This document shows, piece after piece, positions 6,865 to 14,183 of a stretch of DNA of 45,667 bases. Where the stretch lies: assembly GCA_902774025.1 (NCBI GenBank), contig CACYGY010000011.1, positions 50,371 through 96,037 on the forward strand, read 5' to 3'. Source of the DNA: an uncultured Eubacteriales bacterium. Lineage in GTDB: Bacteria > Bacillota > Clostridia > Christensenellales > Aristaeellaceae. The position numbers and the translations under genes were made by a program. Position 1 is the stretch's first letter. Each line of letters opens with the position of its first letter. The notes below the pieces were generated by a model. The model was given only the letters and a program-made list of their open reading frames with translations. It had not been told where the DNA came from and did not search any database.

Positions 6865-8721
6865 ATGAGAGAAGAATGGCACCCTGAATTTGAAACCCGG
6901 TTCCGGCGTCATGAAGACGAGCTGAAATGGCTGTACTGGGAGCTCTATCACGGGGACGCCCAGGCTTATGCGTATTTCACGGAAATGCTCTGCCGTCTCT
7001 GGCGGGAGCGGCCGGAAAAACTGAAGCAGATCGACCGCGACAGGGAAAAGAATCCCGACTGGTACAGGGGCCACGACCTGACGGGCATGCTGATGTACGT
7101 GAATGCCTTTGCAGGGAACCTGAAGGGCGTGCGGGAAAGGCTGCCCTATATCACTGACTGCGGCGTCAATTATCTGCATCTCATGCCTCTGCTGGAAAGT
7201 CCGGAGGGACGCAGTGACGGGGGATATGCCGTGAGCGATTTCAGGAAGGTCCAGCCGGAGCTGGGCACCATGGAGGATCTTGCGGACCTTGCGGATGCCT
7301 GCCACAGGGAAGGCATTGCCCTGTGTCTGGATTTCGTGATGAATCACACCAGCGAGGATCACGAATGGGCCCGCCGGGCCCGTCAGGGGGAGAAGGAATA
7401 TCAGAACCGCTATTTCTTCTATGAGGACTGGACCATTCCCAACGCTTTCGAGCAGACGGTTCCCCAGGTGTTTCCCACCACGGCGCCGGGGAATTTCACC
7501 TGGTGCCCGGAGGTGGGAAAGGTGGTGATGACCACCTTCTATCCCTATCAGTGGGACCTGAACTATGCCAATCCCACGGTTTTCAATGACATGACGGACA
7601 ATCTCCTGAACCTGTGCAACCATGGGGTGGACATCATAAGGCTGGACGCGGTTCCTTACATCTGGAAGGCCCTGGGCACAACCTGCCGGAATCTTCCTCA
7701 GGTGCACACCCTGGTGCGGATGATGCGGATGGTCTGCGAGATTGTGTGTCCCGGGACTCTGCTGCTGGGCGAGGTGGTCATGGAACCCAGCAAGGTGGTT
7801 CCCTACTTCGGCACGGTGGAGAAGCCCGAATGCCACATGCTCTACAACGTGACCACCATGGCCACCCTCTGGCATACGGTGGCCACAAGGGACACGCGTC
7901 TTCTGGCGCATCAGATGCGCCAGGTCTTTGCCCTGCCCCATGCCTACACTTTCCTGAATTACCTCAGGTGCCATGATGACATTGGATGGGGACTGGACTA
8001 CGGGTTCCTCCGGCAGTTCGGGCAGGAGGAAGTGCCCCACAAGAAGTTCCTGAATGATTATCTCACGGGCAGATGGGAAGGCAGCCGGTCCCGGGGAGAG
8101 CTGTACAATGACGATCCCCGGCTGGGGGATGCACGGCTGTGCGGGACCACGGCCTCTCTCTGCGGCGTGGAGTCAGCCCTGGAGGACGGGGATTCCGGGG
8201 CACTGGAGAAAGCCCTGCGGCTGGACATCATGCTCCATGCCTTCATGTTCACCCTCAGCGGTGTGCCGGTGATCTACAGCGGAGACGAAATCCTGCAGGA
8301 GAACGACATGTCCTATCATGAAGATCCGCTCAGGTGCGAGGACAGCCGGTATCTGCACCGGGGCGCGATGAACTGGGAGAAGGCGGAAAAACGGCAGAAT
8401 GAGAATACGCCGGAGGGGCGGATGTTCTCATCCCTGCGCCTACTGGAGAGAATCCGGAACGAGCATGCAGTCTTTGATTCGCGGGGGGATACATGGCTGG
8501 CGGATACGGAAAACGACGGGGTTCTGGCCATCGGACGGTATTACCGCGGGGAGCAGCTCCTGGCCCTGTTCAATTTCTCAGACCGTCCGCAGATTACCTG
8601 CCTGAGGGACGACAAGGTGTACACGGACCTCATAGGCGGGAAACAGCGGCAGGCGGATCTGATCCGTCTCCAGAGCGGCGAATTCCTCTGGCTTCTCTAC
8701 CGGTTTGACGGGAACACGTGA
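6865..8721 (+). CDS. Amylosucrase-like GH13 enzyme (GH13 subfamily 4 type)
   Basis: A 618-residue cytosolic glycoside hydrolase of family 13 with the amylosucrase layout: a helical N-terminal domain (EWHPEFETRFRRHEDELKWLYWELYHG), the (beta/alpha)8 barrel and a small C-terminal beta domain. Conserved GH13 regions are DFVMNHTSEDHEWAR (156-170), the nucleophile Asp261 in DIIRLDAVPYIWKALGTTCRNLPQ, the acid/base Glu303 in LLLGEVVME, and the transition-state His370/Asp371-Asp372 in NYLRCHDDIGWG. The WK(x)LGT(x)C(x)NLPQ(x)H segment is typical of amylosucrases, which use sucrose to build alpha-1,4 glucan; sucrose hydrolase is the main alternative. No signal peptide. The start at 6865 has AGGAGGG upstream; in-frame ATG at 6751 lacks one. 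Confidence 0.88.
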   Translation: MREEWHPEFETRFRRHEDELKWLYWELYHGDAQAYAYFTEMLCRLWRERPEKLKQIDRDREKNPDWYRGHDLTGMLMYVNAFAGNLKGVRERLPYITDCGVNYLHLMPLLESPEGRSDGGYAVSDFRKVQPELGTMEDLADLADACHREGIALCLDFVMNHTSEDHEWARRARQGEKEYQNRYFFYEDWTIPNAFEQTVPQVFPTTAPGNFTWCPEVGKVVMTTFYPYQWDLNYANPTVFNDMTDNLLNLCNHGVDIIRLDAVPYIWKALGTTCRNLPQVHTLVRMMRMVCEIVCPGTLLLGEVVMEPSKVVPYFGTVEKPECHMLYNVTTMATLWHTVATRDTRLLAHQMRQVFALPHAYTFLNYLRCHDDIGWGLDYGFLRQFGQEEVPHKKFLNDYLTGRWEGSRSRGELYNDDPRLGDARLCGTTASLCGVESALEDGDSGALEKALRLDIMLHAFMFTLSGVPVIYSGDEILQENDMSYHEDPLRCEDSRYLHRGAMNWEKAEKRQNENTPEGRMFSSLRLLERIRNEHAVFDSRGDTWLADTENDGVLAIGRYYRGEQLLALFNFSDRPQITCLRDDKVYTDLIGGKQRQADLIRLQSGEFLWLLYRFDGNT

Positions 8722-8759
8722 CGGAATGGATGAAGAATGCTTCCGTCGCCGGAAAAGTA

Positions 8760-8788
8760 TTGCCCGGGCTTTTGAAAAGCCCGGGCAA
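8760..8788 (+). terminator. Bidirectional terminator between convergent genes
   Basis: A long palindrome, TTGCCCGGGCTTTT with AAAAGCCCGGGCAA, separates the amylosucrase from the convergent kinase gene. The GC-rich 10-bp core is strong, but the flanking T runs are short. Confidence 0.65.
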
Positions 8789-8793
8789 AAACT

Positions 8794-9444
8794 TCACAGT
8801 GAAGAGGCGGGCGCCTCAAGACCGAAGATTTCAGCGGCCAGACGGAGGGTTTCCGTTCTGCTCCGGTGGTCATCCCGGAGCAGAACGGGAAATCCGGAAT
8901 GCAGGAACATGTCATACTGCTCCCGGGAGTTGATCCGCATGAGACCCTGCCGGTAGTTTTCCATGGCCTTTTCGGGTTCCGGCTCCTCCATGAGCAGGCG
9001 GTACAGGAACTGCTTTTCCCGGTCAGGCCGCTGGAAGAAACGGGTGACGGAGATTTCCGGGTCTGTCAGCATGATCAGCACATGATGCTCCCGGGCGATG
9101 CGCCGGAGGGTTTCCGGGGAAATGTTGGTATCCACGAACACCGGCTTTCCCTTTTCGCTGAGACCGTCAAGAATCCGGAGTTCCAGGACTTCGCATTCCC
9201 TGGAGACATCCCGGTACCAGCGCTCGTAGGCTTCGGGGCTGCGCCGGATGAAATCCCGCCAGTCCTGAAGATCCCGGGTGTAGGTGAGGGCGGGAAATTC
9301 CCGGCTGTCCAGTTTATCCAGAAGCTGGTCATGGTAATTTTCACGGCAGGCAATCCCGCCGTACCTTTCTGTCAGGCCGTCCACCAGGGTGGATTTTCCG
9401 GCATAGGCGGTGCCGTTGATGAAATAGAGGTTGTCGGGATTCAT
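8794..9444 (-). CDS. P-loop NTPase, small-molecule kinase-like
   Basis: A 216-residue cytosolic protein with a Walker A motif GTAYAGKST at residues 11-19 after a hydrophobic strand (NLYFIN), in the style of shikimate/adenylate-type kinases and AAA_33/zeta-like kinases. Other features are PVFVDTNISPETLRRIA (a possible Walker B strand with Asp) and an arginine-rich lid segment ISVTRFFQRPDREKQF. The ATG at 9444 has AAAGGAG five bases upstream. It follows a GNAT acetyltransferase with a gap of 10 nt, so they form an operon. I do not recognise the substrate; candidates include an antibiotic or a metabolite, given the acetyltransferase beside it. Confidence 0.8.
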   Translation of the reverse strand: MNPDNLYFINGTAYAGKSTLVDGLTERYGGIACRENYHDQLLDKLDSREFPALTYTRDLQDWRDFIRRSPEAYERWYRDVSRECEVLELRILDGLSEKGKPVFVDTNISPETLRRIAREHHVLIMLTDPEISVTRFFQRPDREKQFLYRLLMEEPEPEKAMENYRQGLMRINSREQYDMFLHSGFPVLLRDDHRSRTETLRLAAEIFGLEAPASSL

Positions 9445-9454
9445 CCGGACTCCT

Positions 9455-10012
9455 TTACCGGCAAATGGGCCGGATCATGAAATATTCGTTCAGCAGCGAT
9501 CCGTCCTTCAGGCGGATGGCATTGGGCCTGACACCGGCGATTCTGAAGCCCATTTTTTCATACAGGGCCCTTGCGCGGGCATTGCCTTCTATGAAATCAA
9601 GCTCCATCTGCAGGATATCCGGGTTTGCCTCCGCGATGCGGATCAGTTCCTGAAGCAGCCTTGTCCCGATCCCCTGATTCCAGAACTCCTTCAGAAGGGC
9701 GATGCCGATGGTGGCACGGTGCCTTGTCTTCAGATGCCGGCTCCACCCGATATTGCAGTTTCCGGCGACTTTGCCGTCCACCAGGCAGATCAGCATGGCT
9801 TCATTGTCGGATGTGTTGACCCGGTCGAACAGGGCTTTTTCCCCTTCCGGAGTGTAATCCCCGCACTCTTCCGGGTAACGGATGATGAAGTGAGTTTCCC
9901 CGGCGGACAGGCGCAGATAGTCCAGGATTCCCGGAATGTCCTCATCCCGGGGGCTGCGGATCTGTGCTTTCCGTCCGTCTTTCAGGGTGAATTCCTTCGT
10001 CTGAATGGTCAT
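9455..10012 (-). CDS. GNAT-family N-acetyltransferase
   Basis: A 185-residue cytosolic acetyltransferase. The acetyl-CoA-binding motif appears as ATIGIALLKEFWNQGIGTRLLQELIRIA (about residues 98-125), and NARARALYEKMGFRIAGVRPNAIRLKDG is the usual C-terminal beta-bulge segment of RimJ/RimL-like or YjaB-like GNATs. The start at 10012 was chosen for the AGGAGG five bases upstream; the frame stays open for another 330 codons without any site and that part is noncoding. It is first in an operon with the P-loop kinase. The acceptor could be a protein N-terminus, a polyamine or a small molecule; nothing in the sequence decides this. Confidence 0.88.
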   Translation of the reverse strand: MTIQTKEFTLKDGRKAQIRSPRDEDIPGILDYLRLSAGETHFIIRYPEECGDYTPEGEKALFDRVNTSDNEAMLICLVDGKVAGNCNIGWSRHLKTRHRATIGIALLKEFWNQGIGTRLLQELIRIAEANPDILQMELDFIEGNARARALYEKMGFRIAGVRPNAIRLKDGSLLNEYFMIRPICR

Positions 10013-10129
10013 ATTGCCTCCTGCTGTGCGGATACAGTCATAAACAGAATACTCCAGTGGGGATGTTGTACCACGATACCATTGGAAACGCAAGCCCATG
10101 CAGCAGGGATGTGAAGGAGGAGAAGACCT

Positions 10130-10894
10130 GTGGATGAAAAACTGAGGAAGTACTGGAAAGAGGAGGAGGCCTGCGCCCATATTCTGGGCTGGGATTTCTC
10201 CCACATTGAGGGGCGGTATGAGGAAGGGCAGGATCTTCCCTGGGATTATGACAGGATTGTCCGGAGTCATCTGACCCATCAGATGCGAATCCTGGACTAT
10301 GACACGGGGGGCGGGGAATATCTTCTCTCCCTCCGACATCCCTTTGAGCTGACCTGCGCTACGGAGGGCTATGCCCCCAATGTGGAACTGTGCCGGAAGA
10401 CTCTGCTGCCACTGGGCATTGACCTGCGGGAATGCCGGGATCCCTCCCGCATTCCCTTTCCGGATCGGTCTTTCGACCTGATTCTCAACCGCCACGGCAG
10501 TTTTGATCCTCCGGAACTTTACCGTCTGCTGAAACCGGGTGGAACCTTCATAACGCAGCAGGTGGGGAGCCTGAATGACCGGGACCTTGTGGCCAGGGTA
10601 CTTCCGGATCTGGAACTTCCCTTTCAGGACCATGACCTGGAGCATCAGAGGCGGGCTTTTGAGGCGGCCGGTTTTCAGATTCTGCAGACGGGGGAATCCT
10701 TCCGCCCGATCCGCTTTATGGATATCGGCGCTTTCGTCTGGTTTGCCCGTGTGATCGAGTGGGAGTTTAAGGGCTTTTCCGTGGACCGCTGCTTTGAAGA
10801 CCTGATGGAGATGCACAGGGAAGTGAAGGAGAAGGGATTTATCCAGGGTACGACGCATCGGTATCTCATTGTGGCCGGGAGAGCGTATGACTGA
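10130..10894 (+). CDS. Class I SAM-dependent methyltransferase
   Basis: A 254-residue cytosolic methyltransferase. Motif I is RILDYDTGGGEYLL (residues 53-66), motif II includes CATEGYAPNVELCRK, and motif IV/post-I is FPDRSFDLILNRHGSFDPPELYRLLKPGGTFITQQVG, which is the Methyltransf_11 pattern. It begins with GTG at 10130, with AAGGAGGAG about eight bases upstream. Relatives in Clostridia are annotated only as class I methyltransferases of unknown substrate. It is divergent from the GNAT/kinase operon and convergent with the peptide cluster, so a role in modifying those peptides is conceivable only by position; the strand and the terminator between them argue it is separate. Confidence 0.88.
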   Translation: MDEKLRKYWKEEEACAHILGWDFSHIEGRYEEGQDLPWDYDRIVRSHLTHQMRILDYDTGGGEYLLSLRHPFELTCATEGYAPNVELCRKTLLPLGIDLRECRDPSRIPFPDRSFDLILNRHGSFDPPELYRLLKPGGTFITQQVGSLNDRDLVARVLPDLELPFQDHDLEHQRRAFEAAGFQILQTGESFRPIRFMDIGAFVWFARVIEWEFKGFSVDRCFEDLMEMHREVKEKGFIQGTTHRYLIVAGRAYD

Positions 10895-10950
10895 TCTGAA
10901 GGAGAAAGGGATATACCTGTGCTTTTCCTGCAGGAGATGAAGCGGAATAA

Positions 10951-10974
10951 AAAACCCGGGCACGGAGGCCCGGG
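10951..10974 (-). terminator. Terminator of the proline-rich peptide operon
   Basis: CCCGGGC (10955-10961) pairs with GCCCGGG (10968-10974). On the minus strand the hairpin is followed by TTTTTT, so it ends the peptide operon about 60 nt after its last stop codon. Confidence 0.75.
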
Positions 10975-11034
10975 GAATAAGAAGACTCATATTCATCCGC
11001 AGATCTCTGAATCAGATCAGCGATTGAAGCCGGA

Positions 11035-11256
11035 TCAGAAATTGATAGGCTCGGGATTAAAAGGGGGATTGGGCTGAATGGGGTTGATCGGGGGGAAAGG
11101 GGGTTTAATCGGAACGGGGACGATCGGGAGAAAAGGGGCAAGGACCGTTCCGACCGGGGGGAAGGTAGGATCTCCGAAGAGACCGCCGGCGAGACAAGCT
11201 CCGCCATTTGCCATGGCCAGTTCCTGGGCATTCAGTTCCTTCATATTGGTATTCAT
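11035..11256 (-). CDS. Proline-rich peptide with double-glycine leader (4th in operon)
   Basis: A 73-residue peptide. The leader MNTNMKELNAQELAMANGG fits the double-glycine bacteriocin/pheromone pattern: Leu at -12, Glu at -8, Leu at -7 and Gly-Gly at -2/-1. After the GG it reads ACLAGGLFGDPTFPPVG, shared with its paralogs apart from Ala-Cys, then a unique tail in which prolines alternate with hydrophobic residues and ends NPEPINF. The predicted mature peptide is 54 residues with 17 prolines and one cysteine, next to the cleavage site. AAAGGAG precedes the ATG. Export and leader removal would normally need a C39-peptidase ABC transporter, and none is in the window. Activity (antimicrobial, signal or adhesin) is unknown. 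Confidence 0.82.
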   Translation of the reverse strand: MNTNMKELNAQELAMANGGACLAGGLFGDPTFPPVGTVLAPFLPIVPVPIKPPFPPINPIQPNPPFNPEPINF

Positions 11257-11293
11257 GTGTTTTCTCCTTTCTTATTTCAGCAATGGGTCATGA

Positions 11294-11506
11294 TCAGAAA
11301 TTGATAGGCACGGGATCAAATGGGGGATTGGGCAGAATGGGAGGATTAGGCAGAACGGGCGGGAAGTGTGGAATTGTGCGGGGGTCGATGATACAGGTCC
11401 CGACCGGGGGGAAGGTAGGATCTCCGAAGAGACCGCCGACGAGATACGCTCCGCCATTTGCCATGGCCAGTTCCCGGGTATTCAGTTCCTTCATATTGGT
11501 ATTCAT
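11294..11506 (-). CDS. Proline-rich peptide with double-glycine leader (3rd in operon)
   Basis: A 70-residue paralog. Its leader differs from the others at two positions (NTRE instead of NAQE). The predicted mature part is 51 residues with about 15 prolines, a single cysteine in GTCIIDPRTIPH and the shared ending FDPVPINF. Compared with the neighbouring copy at 11544-11738 it carries one extra six-residue unit in its tail, so that PNPP occurs twice. It has the same ribosome binding site and 37-nt spacer as the other copies. Function not known. Confidence 0.82.
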   Translation of the reverse strand: MNTNMKELNTRELAMANGGAYLVGGLFGDPTFPPVGTCIIDPRTIPHFPPVLPNPPILPNPPFDPVPINF

Positions 11507-11543
11507 GTGATTTCTCCTTTCTTTTTACAGCAATGGGTCATGA

Positions 11544-11738
11544 TCAGAAATTGATAGGCACGGGATCAAAAGGGGGATTGGGCAGAATGGGCGGGAAGTG
11601 TGGAATGATGCGGGGGTCGATGATGCAGGTCCCGACCGGGGGGAAGGTAGGATCTCCGAAGAGACCGCCGACGAGATACGCTCCGCCATTGGCCATGGCC
11701 AGTTCCTGGGCATTCAGTTCCTTCATATTGGTATTCAT
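11544..11738 (-). CDS. Proline-rich peptide with double-glycine leader (2nd in operon)
   Basis: A 64-residue paralog, the closest relative of the third copy: same GTCIIDPR core with one cysteine and the same FDPVPINF end, but without the extra PNPP-containing unit. The predicted mature peptide has 45 residues and about 12 prolines, little net charge (Asp outnumber Arg) and many Ile, Leu, Val and Phe. That differs from the arginine-rich proline-rich antimicrobial peptides of animals. The ATG at 11738 follows AAAGGAGAAA. Function not known. Confidence 0.82.
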   Translation of the reverse strand: MNTNMKELNAQELAMANGGAYLVGGLFGDPTFPPVGTCIIDPRIIPHFPPILPNPPFDPVPINF

Positions 11739-11775
11739 GTGATTTCTCCTTTCTTATTTCAGCAATGGGTCATGA

Positions 11776-11943
11776 TCAGAGTTTGGGAAAATCGGGGAGC
11801 ACGGGGAAGATCGGGGGAAGAGGGGGAAGGATTGGCACGACCGGGGGGAAGGTGGGATCTCCGGGGAAACCACCAGCGAGATAAGCTCCACCATTGGCCA
11901 TGGCCAGTTCCTGGGCATTCAGTTCCTTCATATTGGTATTCAT
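11776..11943 (-). CDS. Proline-rich peptide with double-glycine leader (1st in operon)
   Basis: The promoter-proximal and most divergent copy, 55 residues. The leader is identical to that of copies 2 and 4. The rest starts AYLAGGFPGDPTFPPV, then runs through repeated PPLPP/IFPVLP units and ends DFPKL rather than PINF. The predicted mature peptide has 36 residues, one third of them proline, and no cysteine. The ATG at 11943 is set by the alignment of leaders and by AAAGGAAAG upstream; the frame is open further upstream but noncoding. The gene is divergent from the response regulator at 12182, with a 238-nt shared control region. Confidence 0.82.
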   Translation of the reverse strand: MNTNMKELNAQELAMANGGAYLAGGFPGDPTFPPVVPILPPLPPIFPVLPDFPKL

Positions 11944-12109
11944 TTTCTTCTTTCCTTTCGTTTCTTTTTTTCGGGACTCTGTTTTTGTCGTCCCGCATGT
12001 GGATACGCAGAGCCGGACAATGCTGGCAGTTTTCCGGGAAAGATTTTTTGCGGCGTGTTTCAGCAGCACGGAAGAATCATGAAACAGACATATCAAAGCC
12101 TGTCCCGAA

Positions 12110-12160
12110 GTTAAGGATCTGTTAAGGAACCTGTGGCAATATGAAAGGGTTCCATTAAGA
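12110..12160 (+). promoter_or_regulatory. Candidate OmpR-type operator upstream of the response regulator
   Basis: GTTAAGGA occurs at 12110 and 12121, and TTAAG again at 12155. The TTAAG cores sit 11 and 33 nt apart, that is one and three DNA turns, the usual geometry for tandem OmpR/PhoB-family binding. The same TTAAGG pair recurs upstream of the efflux operon at 14915/14927. The site is in the 238-nt gap between the divergent peptide operon and the response regulator. A possible -10 (CAATAT, 12137) lies 20 nt after the first TTAAGG; the real promoter is uncertain. Confidence 0.6.
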
Positions 12161-12181
12161 TCATTTATAAGGAGAGCAACA

Positions 12182-12856
12182 ATGTACCTTTTGCTGGCTG
12201 ATGATGAGCCTGCCATGGCGGAGGCCATAGAGGCTTTTCTGGAATACCATCAGTACACGGTGGACTGGGTGGACAATGGAGTGGACGCCTATGAGCAGGC
12301 CGTCCGGACCGCCTATGACGGACTGATTCTGGACATTATGATGCCCGGCATGGACGGTCTTGAGGTACTCAGCCGTCTGCGGCGGGAGGGGAAAACCATG
12401 CCTGTTCTGCTTCTGACAGCCAGAGGCGAGCTGGAAGACCGGATCGAGGGTTTTGAACGGGGTGCGGATGATTACCTGCCCAAACCCTTCGACATGTCCG
12501 AGCTTCTGGTCCGTGTCAGGGCCATGCTGCGAAGGCGCGATACGTATCACAGCGAGGAGCGGACATTTGTGGATATGACACTGGACCGGGACCGGTGCAT
12601 GCTGAAGTCTCCCTCCGCTTCCGTGCCCCTGAGCCGTAAGGAATTCCGGCTGATGGAACTTCTGATGGACAATCCCCGCATTTACTTCACGGCAGACAGA
12701 ATTCTGGACCGGGTATGGGGGATGGATGCCAGCAGCGAGCAGGGGACGGTGTGGGTCCATATTTCCTATCTGCGCAAGAAAATGGCTGCCCTGGGGGTGA
12801 AAGCCGTGATCCGTTCCAAGCGGGGGGTGGGTTATGCCCTGGAGGAGGAAGAATGA
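12182..12856 (+). CDS. OmpR/PhoB-family response regulator
   Basis: A 224-residue cytosolic regulator. The receiver domain (1-115) has the acidic pair ADDE at 6-9, the phosphoacceptor Asp51 in LILDIMMPGMDG and the switch lysine Lys101 in DDYLPKPF. The winged-helix DNA-binding domain (about 125-222) contains LSRKEFRLMELLMDNP, the recognition part WVHISYLRKKM and the C-terminal hairpin IRSKRGVGYAL. AAGGAGAG precedes the ATG. The stop overlaps the start of the histidine kinase (ATGA), so the two are a cognate pair. Probable targets are its own promoter and the MacA/MacB operon, which share phased TTAAGG repeats, and perhaps the divergent peptide genes. Confidence 0.93.
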   Translation: MYLLLADDEPAMAEAIEAFLEYHQYTVDWVDNGVDAYEQAVRTAYDGLILDIMMPGMDGLEVLSRLRREGKTMPVLLLTARGELEDRIEGFERGADDYLPKPFDMSELLVRVRAMLRRRDTYHSEERTFVDMTLDRDRCMLKSPSASVPLSRKEFRLMELLMDNPRIYFTADRILDRVWGMDASSEQGTVWVHISYLRKKMAALGVKAVIRSKRGVGYALEEEE

Positions 12857-14070
12857 GGAGCGATTACCGCAGACGGATCATAGCCTCCGCCATGCTTGCC
12901 TTTTTTATCCTGCTGGTCCTTGTGATTGGTGGAATTGCTCTGTTCAGTTCCCTGTGGATGGAACAGAATTCAGACCGGAAGCTGCAGACGCTTCTGAATT
13001 CCCAGACAGACCGGGAAACCACCTCCAGAGTCATGGGATCCTCCAGGCCACGGAGAGTGAACTCAGTTCAGTACCCTTTCCATGACATCCGGACAGATGC
13101 GGAAGGGCAGATTATTTCCGCGGTGTTTCATGGATTTCAGGAGGATGAGGCAGACGTGCAGGCTTTAGTGGACCGTCTTTTGAAAACAGGAAAGGAGACG
13201 GGCAGACTCGAGGATTACAAGTTCGGCCTTCTTCAGGAGGAAGGAGGCTGCCATATCATTCTCATGGACCTGCGGCTGCAGGAGGAAACGCTGAATTCCA
13301 TTCTGTGCGGCGCTGTGATTATCGGCGTGATCCTCTCCCTGCTTCTTCTGTTCATTCTCTTCCCGGTGTCCTGGAAGGCCGCGGATATCCTGATGCGCAA
13401 CACGGAGAAGCAGAAGCGGTTTATCACCGATGCGGGGCATGAGCTGAAAACTCCGGTGGCGGTGATCCGCTCCAATCTGGATGTGATGGAGCTTCTTCAG
13501 GGTCAGAACAACTGGAGCCGGAACATCCGGGGACAGGTGGACCGTCTGGAAAGGCTGGTGGAGCAGCTGCTGCTCCTGGCCAGGCTGGATGAAAGCCGGT
13601 GGTCAGGAAAGATTGAAAAGATTGATTTGACCCATGCTCTTGCCGAGGAGATGGGGATCTATCAGGAAACCGTGGAACAGAAGAAAATCCTTCTGGAAAC
13701 TGACATCCGGAAGGATCTTTACGTGATGGGTGATCAGGATGCCCTGTCCAAGATGATTCATGCCCTGATGGACAATGCCATGCAGTACACGCCTGCGGGC
13801 GGAAAGGTACGGGTGACGGCTGTGCGGGAGAAAAAGCAGGTGTGCCTTGAGGTGACCAATACCGTGGAGAAGCTTCCCCGACTGCCGCCGGAACAGCTCA
13901 TGGACCGGTTCACCCGGGGGGACATGAGCCGGTCCCGGAAAAACGGAGGAACGGGCATCGGACTGTCCACCGTCAGAAGCGTGGCGGAAATGATGCATGG
14001 ATCTGTCAGCGTCAGTTACCCCGCGGATTCTCTGTTTCAGGTGAAAATCAGGCTTCCCTTCAGGGAATGA
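12853..14070 (+). CDS. Membrane sensor histidine kinase
   Basis: A 405-residue kinase. Transmembrane helices are at about 10-31 and 148-172, leaving an extracytoplasmic sensor loop of roughly 115 residues with no recognised domain. The DHp domain has His196 in FITDAGHELKTPVAVIRSN. The catalytic domain shows the N box (MIHALMDNAMQYTPAGG) and G box (GGTGIGLSTVRSVAEMMHG). No clear HAMP domain is seen between the second helix and the H box. It overlaps the response regulator by four nt. The sensor loop plus an adjacent MacAB-like pump fits a cell-envelope stress or peptide-sensing system; the ligand is unknown. Confidence 0.92.
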   Translation: MRSDYRRRIIASAMLAFFILLVLVIGGIALFSSLWMEQNSDRKLQTLLNSQTDRETTSRVMGSSRPRRVNSVQYPFHDIRTDAEGQIISAVFHGFQEDEADVQALVDRLLKTGKETGRLEDYKFGLLQEEGGCHIILMDLRLQEETLNSILCGAVIIGVILSLLLLFILFPVSWKAADILMRNTEKQKRFITDAGHELKTPVAVIRSNLDVMELLQGQNNWSRNIRGQVDRLERLVEQLLLLARLDESRWSGKIEKIDLTHALAEEMGIYQETVEQKKILLETDIRKDLYVMGDQDALSKMIHALMDNAMQYTPAGGKVRVTAVREKKQVCLEVTNTVEKLPRLPPEQLMDRFTRGDMSRSRKNGGTGIGLSTVRSVAEMMHGSVSVSYPADSLFQVKIRLPFRE

Positions 14071-14183
14071 GGAGAATTTGTGGAAAAAACTGCCATCCGC
14101 TGAGGGACATGCGTATCTACTGGTGCCGTGAAACATACGGCAGAAGAAAGATGATGAAAGCGAAGAAAACAAGGAGAAACAGA

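Larger units (their letters stand above)
11035..11943 (-). repeat. Four tandem paralogous peptide genes with identical 37-nt spacers
   Basis: Start-to-start distances are 205, 232 and 250 nt. All three intergenic spacers are exactly 37 nt and nearly identical, each carrying the ribosome binding site AAAGGAGAAA. The first 100 or so bases of each gene are almost the same and the ends diverge. This is the picture of recent tandem duplication with divergence confined to the C-terminal halves. Confidence 0.9.

Noticed and set aside
6415..8040. Long minus-strand open frame of 541 codons antisense to the amylosucrase gene.
   Set aside because: His/Pro/Gly-rich shadow of the GH13 coding sequence; no family motifs.
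9455..10996. The full 513-codon minus-strand frame as a fusion protein with a C-terminal GNAT domain.
   Set aside because: Only the part from 10012 has a ribosome binding site and GNAT similarity; the upstream part is antisense to the methyltransferase gene.
11035..11943. Tandem peptide repeats as a CRISPR array.
   Set aside because: The repeat unit is over 200 nt with an open reading frame in each; no short direct repeats with unique spacers.
11078..12125. Plus-strand ORFs opposite the peptide cluster.
   Set aside because: Gly/Arg-rich shadows; the minus-strand frames have conserved leaders, individual ribosome binding sites and a shared terminator.
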